Shown: positions 24,860-36,600 of the stretch, one piece after another | Numbering within the stretch: position 1 is the first letter of the stretch | Layout: the number at the start of each line of letters is the position of its first letter | Source: Simmondsia chinensis | Lineage: Eukaryota; Streptophyta; Magnoliopsida; Caryophyllales; Simmondsiaceae | NCBI GenBank assembly: GCA_018398585.1 | Contig: JAGTTD010000018.1 | Span: forward strand, 7,571,501-7,635,500 | Length of the DNA stretch: 64,000 nt | Reading direction: 5' to 3' | The notes under the pieces: generated by a model | What the model was told of the DNA's origin: nothing | Databases searched by the model: none | Seen by the model: the letters and a program-made list of their open reading frames with translations, nothing else | Translations under genes and position numbers: made by a program

Positions 24860-25440
24860 GTTATATTGTACCTAACATGTCTAAGACCGAACCACTAGAT
24901 GGGAAAAACTACAAAATATGTCGGATAAACTAAAATTCTTCTTAGGACAAATTGAGAATAAATTGAGGTTCACTATGCGTTGCAACATGATAAAGCACCT
25001 ATCAAGTCAAAAAGGGATTTCGAAAAGGACAATCGCTCCTGTAGAGATAGGCTATTACACTATATGACTGCACCATTATATCAAGTATACAATAAAATGA
25101 AAACTGCTAAAGAGATTTGGGAGGCATTGCATAGTAAACATGGGTTGAATGATACTCCTACGAAAACATGTTTGCAGTAAGTGATTGTCCTTTACTATGA
25201 TTGATGACGAGCTGATTTTAGATCAGATTCACGAATATGAAAATCTTGTGTTGATATCATTGGCGAGGGAATAAAAAATTGTGAGACTTTGTAAGCCAAT
25301 TGTTTAATTGAGAAGCTCCCACCATCTTAGAAAAATTACAATGCGCAGTTAAAACACAAGAAAAAAAGATATGACACTGCTAGAACTAATTTCCCACATC
25401 AATTTGGAGGACCAGAACCGTGAACAAGCGAAACGAAAGT
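24860..25440 (+). pseudogene. Copia gag N-terminal half, plus strand
   Basis: Starting near an ATG at about 24878, the frame reads a gag N-terminus (TEPLDGKNYKI). It continues through the core at 24980-25180 (PLYQVYNKMKTAKEIWEALH) to a basic end near 25430 (LEDQNREQAKRKSS), with several frameshifts. It ends where the adjacent minus-strand E1 gag would continue, but lies in the opposite orientation. It may be an inverted piece of E1 or a fragment of a second element. Confidence 0.7.
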
Positions 25441-27585
25441 CTTCTTAGGTGGGCTTTGATGAGATAGGGGTTGGTGATCAGTGGCCCTTGTGTGTGGTAT
25501 GGCAGTTGGCAAGTCCAAGGTTTGGGCGGGGGGCTTTTCAATTTGCTAGTTCGTGTTTCATATTTGATGTATCGTATTTTTATATGTACTTTTCCCCATT
25601 TACCATGATATTTTGGTAATTACATCCGTACTTTGGTGCAATTTGTATCTTAATAGGCTTGAAACGTGTTGGAAAGAAAGGGACTTAAAAAGCGGGAAGA
25701 ATAAGCGAAAACAAGTGAATTTGAAGACAATGCCAAGAAACCCGACCAGGTGTGAGAAAATGAACAACCAAATCAATAATAAGCCAAGATAAGTCTCCTA
25801 TCGGGTCTGCTAATCAATCCGCCAAGCGACGAATAAATCAACAAAGAATTTTGTCAACTGATCAAGCCTAAGCTGAGCATAAGTTTAAAAGAAGAGTATC
25901 AATGACTCAATAGTAGCCATACCCTAGTCACTATACCATTGGGATCGTGTAGATCTCCTTGAAAGCTTTATTTTCATGTGTAATTTGCCTCATAACTTTT
26001 ACGGATCAAAGTTACGCGCGTTTTAAATTATTTAGTCACTGGTGATCGAGTCAAACGAATCTTCACCCCAGTGGATCGGATGCCTGCATAGGAGGCTCCT
26101 AGGGCATGCCACCCTTGAAAAAAAGGAGTCCCCCTTGGTTTTTGGAACTTTTCTTGGTCTTCACTATTATCCTCCTTCCCTGAATTGCCTGAGAGACCAA
26201 ATTTTCATGACGACCGAAGTGTAAGTGGTCAGAGTATGGGGAATTGTTGTAAGGGTTGTGTCCACATCAATCGAGGGATTCTTCATCCATGAGCTTTCTT
26301 TTTTCTTTTTCTTTTGAATATGTGATTTGTAAAACTCCTATGAAGGAGTAAACCATTAGTTTAGGGATGAAGGATGATTAGTTGTCCCGATCCTGAATTT
26401 ATATTTTTGTTGCGATAATGACTTATGTTACACTTTTTCCGCACCCCCTTATAAGGAATTTCATATTTTATATTGATTTTTTGTTTGCGTGTCGTCTTGT
26501 GCTTGTAGCCTAGAATATATTGTAACAAGCTTTCATGAGTGGTTGATTGAGGTTATACCTAATCTTGAACACAATCTTTTAAATAAAATAATGCCAAATT
26601 ACACATGACAGAAGAATTAAGTAATGCTATTGAAATAATCCATGCAGCTACTAGGGTGATTAGATGTGTTATATTCTTAGACTACTTTATTACCTTAAAC
26701 CCTATTTAAATATTAACCTAAACTAGAGCTTGTAGTGTATATCACTGAAGTCATTGTTGGGATAAATATAATGATCGAATTCAAGATAAGCTAACCTGAA
26801 TTTATTCCCTAAACTACCCTTACTTGACTTGACAAGTTAAATTTATTATTTTCTGCTACTAATTTAATTAACTACTATTATTATCAACAACAACCAGATT
26901 TACAGCCACTCGGTAATTACTGAAATTAACTTTATACTAATTTTCTATGGATATGATACTCATATACCTACCATAGCTATGAATTGCTCATAAGTTGGTG
27001 AGTACACGATTTTAACACACTTCTAAAACCACATTAGTATTTTACGAGCATGAGAGGTAGTGCGGGTTCAAAATAGATCTATCAGTCTATCTCACTTCCC
27101 ATTTTGTCATGTTACAAATCATTTATTATTTTAACTTTCACAAAATACATCCGCCTAAGGTTTGGAGTAGTAATGAACACTTACGAGTGTTCAATACTAG
27201 TATGAACAAAACTTGAACCCGACTTAAGTCATTTAATCCAACGTCTGTCTGATCAAATGGATGTTACTTATTTTTTTAACATGAATGGAAAGTTATTTAA
27301 TCCTATCCTCATTTTGACATCAAAAGATTTACTTATCTTTAATTCAAGCAGTTCCATTCGATATTGGATTTACCATTTTCCTTCTTTCCCTCATGCTCTT
27401 GCATTTTTTTTTTTTTATAATCAAAATGCTCTTGCACCTTTGATTTATGTGTTATAATAGATGCTTTTAGGCACTTAAAGCACAAAAAATATAAAATAAA
27501 AGCAAGAATGGTCTAGTATAACAAGATAGCATAACTCAAACACGATATGAAGTTGCTAAGAAATATTTAAACATGACAAAAGTTA
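25441..27585. other. Intergenic DNA between retroelement debris and the 3' end of copy B
   Basis: No gene found. Short frames at 26042-26224 and 27257-27457 show no protein family. A T-rich tract occurs near 27405. The 3' UTR of copy B should begin at 27673 and run leftward. AATAAT words follow the stop codon, but no clear AATAAA signal could be fixed. Confidence 0.5.
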
Positions 27586-27673
27586 TTATTTCTTGCTAAA
27601 GATATTCACAATCTTCATCCCTTGAACAAGCTGAGACGTGATATAACACGGCATGAACTTGTTATTAGCAACA

Positions 27674-30600
27674 CTAGTAAGGATATCTGATGGGTTGTTG
27701 CTGCAAAGCCTTCTGTACAAGCTCGGTTTGCTCATTAAGATGGACCTGGTAGAACCCAGTTGCAGTTGCAGCAGATGGAGGGCGACCGACATACTTGATG
27801 TCGTCTCTATTTCCCCTGCCTAATGCTCTCATGGCGGTACACAAGCGAGGTGCAACGTAGTTGTATGCGCCCATGTTCATTGGCTCCTCTTGGCACCATA
27901 CAATCTCTGCATCTGACCACATTTGAAAATTAGGCCTATCATAACTTGAAACCAAGTCACAAGAAATTGTTGAAGAGGCTACAAGAAGTTTCTTTTCTCC
28001 CTTACAAGCAATTGAAAATTAAAGAAAAAATTCTTATCATAGATCATTCAAATCATGGTTTATCACGTAATAAAAGTGGTCGAGAATCAAGAATGGAGGG
28101 TGTCTCGAAAGTTACAATAACAAGTCATTACGTAAGTCTTGGTTTCCAAGGGAATAGAAAATGGTTTTAAGCCTTAACGTTTGCAAATTCCTAAAAAAAG
28201 GATCATAAGATCATTCATTCTATTAGTAATTTAATAGTTTTAAAACGTACAAGTGTATTTCATAAATGATCTAATACAAGTCTTAGGAAGTCTTATCATT
28301 GAAAGTAATAATATTTAATGACCATATACCGCAAAAACGTTAATATGTTTTGCAAACAATGTTTGCATTATATAACAATCTTCATTTGATTCCATGCATG
28401 ATGCCTCCTATTTTTTCTTTTCAAATTCCTTAAACAAAATAAGAGTTTTAGAGTGCAGAGTCAAATAAAGACAATCAAGTAATTCAAATAACAAACATTT
28501 CAAAAATGAGAGTAATTCAAATAATTCCATAGTGTGTGTGTATATATATATATATGTATGCATGTATTTTTTTTATTTATCAAAAAATATCATAAATTGT
28601 TTACCTATTAAAAGTTCATAAAAAAGACATGACAGTTCATTTGAATAGTCCAATTCCGGGACATAAAGATTGTTATAATCTATCTACAATTTTAATATAA
28701 ATATTATAAATTGTTTACCTGTTAAAATTTCATACAAAAGATACGACTTTTCATTTGAATAGTCCACTTCCGGGCCATAAAGATTACTATCATGATCGAG
28801 AATTTTATTCTATAATGTAAAGTCAAGGGTTAGTCTGATTGTTAGACTATATTATATAGGTATTATTAATATATGTAACTGAGTCCAATTGACCTACTTT
28901 GTATATGATGTAAAGCCCATTATAAGTTCTATAAATATACGAGAGGGCCACAGCATTATGTGTGCTTTTCATTTTTTCATGGCATCAGAGCTAACCCTGA
29001 CTCTCTCGTAAATTAGGCAAACCCTAGCCTCCCTCTCTTCCCTCCTCAAAATATTCAAAACTCTAATATCGGCAAAACCTAGCGCGCCGCCGCCGTCAGC
29101 ACCCCAACCCAGCTAACCCTAGCCTCTCCCGAACAACCTTCTTTTCTTTTCTTTTCTTGAAAGTAGCAATTTCTTTTAGCCTTTGTTGGAGTGAGATCTT
29201 GAAGTGATCGTCTAAAGATTGAATTTTTAAATATCATTTTGAGAAATTTTGATTAAAAACAGTGAAGAGGATTTGAATTTGAAAGTTGAAACCCTAGGTG
29301 GAGTGGAGGAATTGAAGGTTTCAACGCAGGAGAAAGAGATTTTGGCTGGTGGAGAATCTGTTTTTGCCCGTGATTACTTGTTTAATTTCTCGGAGGTGGT
29401 TGCTCTTGATTATGCTCAACCCAATGATTGGTTCTGCTTTCCAACCCGGCCTGCCTTTCTTTGGTGTTCCTACTTTCTTCAGTGCTCCTGTTTATGGTGA
29501 GAATATGTTATATCCACCACATTTTCATCCTGCAATTAATACTTATGCCACTGGTTCTAATTTCTATTCAGGATTTGCGTCTCCTCAAACCAATTTTCAA
29601 TCTCTTACTGCTCATTCTACTCCTTTGACTTATTTACCCTGGATAATGGATAGTTGTGCATCGTCTCATAAGACTAATAACCCCAGTTTGCTAACGTCTC
29701 TTCGTCCTTATCACGGCTATGATAAAATATTAGTTGGTAATGGCTCTTATTTATCGATTGCTGGGATTGGATTTGGTTCTCTTCTTACACCTGTTGGTCC
29801 CTTCAATTTGCATAATGTCCTTTATGTTCCTGGTCTGTCCACTAATTTAATCTCTGTTCGCCAATTTTGTAAAGATAATTGTTGCCTTTTAGAATTTGAC
29901 TCAGGTGGTTTCTCCATTAAAAATGCTAAAACAATGTCCCTCATTATTCATTGTGCTAGCTCAGGGTCTCTTTTCGCTGTTCCCAAACCAAACACAGTCA
30001 GTCGACTTGGTCAACCCGGGCAGCCCGTGGCATCCTCCCCACATGTTTCCCTAGTTGCTTCCAAAAACACACAATCTCTCTGGCATCGTTGACTTGGCCA
30101 TCCCAGGAAGCCAGTCTTGTCCACTTTAGTCAAACAAAAATTTATTTCTTGTCCGAGCTCTTCTGAGTCCCGTTTGGGTCATGCTTGCCAACTCGGTAAG
30201 CATAGTCGTTTACCTTTTCAAAAGTCTGTCACTAGTACTACGCGTCCTTTCGATATTGTTCATTCTAATGTATGGACATTACCTGTTATCAGTTTCAGTG
30301 GTTTTAAGTATTATTTGCTATTATTGGATGATTATTCTCATTTTGTGCGGATTTATCCTATGCGTGCCAAATGTGAGGTTTTTGACCTGTTTGTTCAGTT
30401 TCGTAATCTTGTGTTAAATCAATTTGGTGTGGAAATCAAACATTTTCAACGTGATAATGGCACTGAATATATCAACCGTGACTTTAATAGTTTTTTTTTT
30501 TTTCTGCAAATGGGCATTCTCAGTAGGGTTTCCTGCCCTCACACCTCGTAACATAATGGGAAAGCTGAACGCACGCATCGTACTATTGGTAACATGATGT

Positions 30601-33600
30601 GTTCCCTCTTGTTTCAAGCATGCATGCCTTTAGAATTTTGGGTTGAAGCAGTTTCTGTTGCAACTCATATTATCAACCTTCTACCGTCCACTTCTATGAA
30701 GAAAAAGATCCCCTTTCAACGTTTGTACAAAAAGCAAGTTAATTACGATCATCTTCGGATTTTTGGTAGTGCCCGTTATCCGAATCTGAGTGCCACCACG
30801 TCTCATAAGCTTGCTCCATGCTCTACCTTATGTGTTTTCTTGGGCTACCCACAGAATCACAAAGGTTATAAATGTTTGGATCTTTCTATTAATAAAGTCA
30901 TTATTTCGAGGCATGTTTTTTATGAAGCAGATTTTCCATTTGCACGATTGGGCTCTTTCTCTCAAGATACAATGACCCGGCTGCATCAAGTCTTTTCTCC
31001 TCCGCTCACGTCTTCACCGTTTGTGGGCCTCCAACCACCGCTGCCGCCACCTCCTGCGACGCCACCCACCGCAGCTGCCACACCGCCCCCCACGGCTCCT
31101 ATACCACCGGCTGCGCCTGCAGCCCCTCCAACTGTGCCACTAAACGTGGTTGCACATCCACCCGCACCGGGTTCGGCTCCCCCTACTTCCTCTATTCATC
31201 CCATGGTGACTCGTGCTCGTGCTGGTAATGTAAAACCTCTTCTCAAACCTTCTATGATTGCTCATACTACTTTGCCCGAGGTACCGTTTTCTTATAAGTA
31301 GGCACTTACTGATGAGAACTGGAAGTATGCTATGCTCGACGAATTTAATGCTCTTATTCGTAATAAGACATGGGATCTTGTTCCTCCGCCCCCTCATGGT
31401 AACATTGTTGGCTCCAAGTGGATTTTTCGTATTAAACAAACATCTACAGGCCAAGTTGAACGGTATAAAGCTCGGTTAGTTGCTCAGGGATTTACACAGC
31501 GGTATGGCATCGACTACGGTGAAACTTTCAGTCCTGTTGTTAAACCTGCTACTATTCATACTGTTTTGACTGTTGCTACTTCTCGACACTGGCCTATTCA
31601 TCAGCTCGATGTCAAAAATACTTTTCTTAATGGCACACTTAATGAAGAGGTCTATATGAAGCAACCACCGGGTTTCATCAGCTCTCAGTATCCTGATCAT
31701 GTCTGTAAGCTTAATAAGTCTCTTTACGGTCTCAAACAGGTACCTAGTGCCTGGTATACTCGTTTTGCTACCTTTTTACAACGGTTGGGTTTTCAAAGCT
31801 GTAAGTCAGATTCTTCTTTATTTGTCTTACATCGTGGACATGATATGGCTATATTATTGGTCTATGTTGATGATATCGTTCTCACGGCCTCTTCTCATGC
31901 GGTACTTCATGATCTACTTCGCTCTCTTCGCTCTGAGTTTGATATGACCGACTTGGGGCGCCTTAATTACTTTCTCGACATCTCGGTATCTCACCTCTCT
32001 TCAGGGTTATTCTTGTCTCAATCCAAATATGCACATGATCTTCTATACCGGACCGACACCTGCAAGCCTGTTGCTACACCTACAGATTCCAAGTCCAAGC
32101 TTTCTTTAGAAGACGGTGAACTTATGACTGATCCCACCTTATACAGGTCCATTGTTGGTGCCCTTCAATATCTCACCTTTACTCGTCCTAACATCTCTTA
32201 TGCAGTTTAGCTGGTGTGTCTGTTTATGCATGCTCCACGATCATCGCACTGGATCATGGTTTAACTATCTCCCCGACACGTTTGGACCAACTTGTGGCTT
32301 ATTCAGATGCTGATTGGGTTGGTTGCCCTGACACTCGCCATTCTACTTCTGGTTTCTTTGTTTTCCTCGGAGGCAACATTATCTCCTGATCCTCTAAGCG
32401 ACATCCCACCGTCTCTCCTTCTAGTGCCGAGGCCGAGTATCGTGCGATCTCCAACGCCATGTCCGAATGTTGCTGGGTTCGGTCTCTCCTTAGTGAGCTC
32501 AGTCTTCTTCTTCCATGAGCTACTTTGGTCTATTGTGATAATGTTTCTGCCATGTACATGTCTACCAACCCCGTCCAGCATATTCGCACAAAACATATCG
32601 AGATTGACATCCATTTTGTTCGTGAGCGTGTTCAAATGAGTCTTGTTCGAGTACTTCATATTCCTTCCTCACAACAGGTTGCCAATATCTTCACAAAGAA
32701 TCTTCCGTGCACTCTTTTTCTGCTATTTAGATCCAACTTTCGCATTTGTTTACCTCCTGCTTCAGTTGGGGGGGATGTTAGACTATACTGTATAGGTGTT
32801 ATTACTATATGTAATTGAGCCCAATTGGCCTGCTTTCTAAATGATGTAAAGCCCATTATAAGTTCTATAAATATACGATAAGGCCACAGCATTATGTGTG
32901 CTTCTCATTCTTTCACTGATATTGCTTTAGATTTGCAACTTTTGGTTTGTAACAACAAAAACCTGATTCTTGGTTGTTTTGATTTCGAATTTTTAATTTT
33001 CACTCAAATTTAAAACAATTAAAAATCAAAAATCAAAACTAAAAGAAAATGTTTTCAAAATATGACTTTTATTTCTTAAAGATCGAAAACTATGAATAGA
33101 AAAAAAAAAAAATGATATTGAAGTGAACATACTTGGATACCGCTTCAGTTGCTCTTGAACGACGTCGTATGGGAAAGGACAAATTTGCTCAACCCTGCAT
33201 ATGGCAACGTTGCTACCATCGACTTTCTTCCTTTCATCATCAAGCTCATAATAAACCTGCACAAGTTATTATGTCTCATAATAATACCGCTAATATGTTG
33301 GTCTCTTCTTTCCTTTAACTCCTATCAGGGATTCATATTTGACTCACATATGCAGTTCTTAAAATAAAATCTTACATGATCATCACAACCATTATGTCAC
33401 ATCCCACCTCCAAGACACCAATATCTCATCTATGATACAACTGGTCCTCGCATTTTTTGACCCTAAGGGAACGTTTTATATGAGATCCTTTATATATAAT
33501 AATATTTCTAATAATAACATAAATACTAATGAGTTTTATGATTAATATTTTTATAATTTATTGAGGTACAATATGAAATAAAAATTTAAATAAAAATTAA

Positions 33601-36600
33601 TTACAACCTCCAAGATTTGAAGCTCCTACAATTTGGGACCTCATGTGATTGCTTGGACAATTTGGGGTATGACTAGCCTAGCTGCAAGCTACTATTTGGT
33701 TCCATGTCTAGACATAAGGCATTCCTTCCAAATTTTGGGTTACTAAGTTAAGACAGAGACAGAAATACTCAAGCAACATTGTATCAAATTGCAGTTTGCT
33801 GTCACATGAACGGGGAGGGTGTCCAAGTCGATACATAACATGTTGCATCGATCATGTAACACAACAACTAACTCAAAATTAATTGCATAACTTAGAACCT
33901 ATTTGGTATCGTTTTATGCTTGCATATTTTGGTTTTTAAAAAACTTAAAAACCAAGTGTTGAAGATAGTTTTCTTGTTTGTTTTTTTATTTTTTAGTTTT
34001 TACTCAAACTAGGAAAAAAAAATTGAAAACATTATAAAATTTCATCGGGCCTTGCGCCCAACACACGGATGGCATATACCAGGTTCACATATAAGCCTAA
34101 AAGAGATTCCATCATAAAATCAATTAGCATTAGGTTAGCAACTCAGTAAATTTATATGTGATCTCTCTTTTCTCCCAACTCCAACGTAAGATTCTTAATA
34201 GAATCACATGTAGAGTCCTTAACAAGCATGAAGCAAAAAAAACCAAAAAATAGTTTCCAAAACATTGTTTTTAGTTTATAAAAGACCAAAAACTACAAAC
34301 AGGAAACAACACCAAAGAGACCATTAACACTCTTCATTTGATCCTATGCACATAAACATACCTTTCCTGAGCAAAGAATCAGGCGCCTACCGCCCTCTTC
34401 AATTTCCAAGTTGCGAATCTGATCCTTTATAAGGCGCTTAAACTTGGTTCCTTGTGAGTCGACTTCAACATCATCAAACTCAGCTAAATTTGATTTGCAG
34501 TCTTTGTGGCGAAGCAAGTTCTTTGGTGACATCACAATGAGTGGCTTCCTGAAGTCCCTTTTTATCTAATGATGATAGTGGGCACATACACAACAATGTG
34601 AAGACCATGGTGGGAAATGGAAAATACTCTATGTACACAATTTAAGTACCCAATTTAGCATCCATTACTATAATTTAAAATGAACAATAATAAAAAAAAG
34701 TTTAAGCTATTGAGTAGAGGTTTCAAGTTGGTTTTGTGTATAAAGTTTATGGACATTGTTTAAGTATTCAATTGAGTATTCATTGCTAAAAATTAAAAAG
34801 AAAAATAATAAAAAAAAGTTTAAGCTGTCGAGTGGGGATTCATAGTGATTTTATAATCTAGCATGCCTCGGTCACATAAATACTTATTGAACTTGGAAAT
34901 TGAATCGCGAAAGTAGAAAGCTCCTTAGTGTGCCCATAATAGACCATTTAAGCCCAGAAGGGGAAACCTTGATACATTAATGTAGGGGTGAAGTCACTTA
35001 TGAATTGATCTAACCCTACACATCTAGGGGTGTAATCGAGTCGAGCCGAGCCAACTATCTCAGTACTTGAACTCGAACTCGATTAACTACTCGGGCACTC
35101 GAACTCGATTAACTATTCGAGTACTCGTCTCGTCTCGACTCGAGTAATCGTTTATTGTGCATATGAACGTTCAACAAATTAGCTCCTTCACAATATTATT
35201 CCATACACTCGAACATTAGTTATACTCAATTTGAATACTCAATTATTGTCTACACTATATTTTAATATATACAACCATAAATTACCACTATATTAATAGC
35301 AAATATGACCTAAGTTTCAAAAAATATAAGCAAACTAAATATAAGTTCTTTCACTTCACCACAAATGGAACATGTCATCTTTTACAAGGAATTCAATCTC
35401 TCTTCTTTCATTCTACTATTAATGTCACAAGCCATCTGTTTCAAAAGAAAATAATACACAAGAACTACTTTATACGAGTCGAATATTTAATCGAGTATCG
35501 AGTCGAGTATTTAATCGAATATCGAGCCGAGTAGTTCACTACTCGACTCGTACTCGTTTATTGATCGAGTATCTTTTGATACTCGAACTCGAACTCAAAC
35601 TCGGTTAATTCGAGTTCGAGTCAAGTTTAATCGAGCTACTCACTAGCTACACGCGAGCAGCTCGGATCGTTTACACCCCTATAGACATCTATCCGATCTG
35701 GAATTGGGGCGCCACAAATAATTTTATGAAGCCAAATATCCCAAAAATTTAAGTTGTGAGGCAAAAGTTCAAGAAGGAGATTACTATTGTCCCACAAGAA
35801 CTAACAATTTGAGTATGAGTGAATTCAAATTGTAAGGTCAAAATCGAGACTTGATTTTGTGTATAGTTTTGTGAGAAAATCCCATTTGACCGATAAAGCA
35901 TATTTTAGATGTTTTGATGTGTGCCCCACTTTCATCCACCGTCGTTTTGTTGCATCATCACACCTAATCTTCAAATTTCTGACATCTTCAATATGGGTGC
36001 TCTCTGATAATAGAAAAACAACATAATATAGTTCTTCTACTGATCCAATCATTTTCTGACGTGTGCATTATATTCAAGTGTAAACCTAATATCATACATA
36101 AGCATTTCCTATAAATGAATATGATGTAAAGAAAGCGTACACATTGCAAGAAATTTGTAGGTAACAAGTTTAGTGAGTTACTTTACCTGACGCCGCAGAA
36201 CATGGAAAAAATTAGCAGGAGTGGTGACATTCACAACCTGCCAATTGCACTGTTGTATCTGCGTTGTTGGTATCTCATATGGATCATCATCACTCATCTG
36301 CAAACACATATCTTAGAGAGCATATTATATGGAATTCTATTCCTATCAATAATCAGAGACAAATATATTTAAAGATCAAAGTACTTGGAATTATATTAAT
36401 AATTGCACCAATTTGACGTCGCATGCATCGATGCCAAATTCACAGTTGGATTGATCGAACTGAAAAATCGATCAATCAAATGGCTAGACTATAGTTGCAA
36501 GAAACTCCTAAAATGCTAACGTCTCAAGCTTAGAAACGCAATTCAACGTTTCAAAGTCAGATTCATGTTTACAACGCGTATCAAACTCAAACAAAGACAT

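Larger units (their letters stand above)
28840..32915 (+). mobile_element. Ty1/copia element E6 in intron 7 of copy B
   Basis: 4076 bp. LTRs of 140 bp at 28840-28979 and 32776-32915 start TGTTAGAC and end TTTCA. A perfect 5-bp target duplication CTGAT occurs at 28835-28839 and 32916-32920. The primer-binding site TGGCATCAGAGC is at 28980-28991 and the polypurine tract TTGGGGGGGA precedes the right LTR. I count 14 differences between the LTRs (about 90% identity), an old insertion. Gag is largely missing between the primer site and protease. The element is antisense to OGDH. Confidence 0.92.
27913..33132 (-). other. Intron 7 of OGDH copy B, 5.2 kb, containing a copia element
   Basis: The donor is A|GTATGTTC after 33133 and the acceptor is GTGGTCAG before 27912. 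Joining them rebuilds the codon for Asn in the [14 protein letters not shown] stretch conserved in E1o. Besides the E6 element it carries a tandem duplication near 28590-28795. The transposon lies antisense to the gene. Confidence 0.88.

Noticed and set aside
27586..27792. Minus-strand frame overlapping the last exon of copy B
   Set aside because: It is a shadow in another frame of the exon that encodes the conserved EIVWCQEEP segment.
32303..32659. Minus-strand frame of 118 codons in E6
   Set aside because: Antisense to the decayed RNase H of E6 and without any protein similarity.
34981..35020. Small inverted repeat TGTAGGGGT...AACCCTACA beside the MITE at 35025
   Set aside because: Only nine bases per arm and no duplication. 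It may be a tiny hairpin or a remnant, too short to call as an element.
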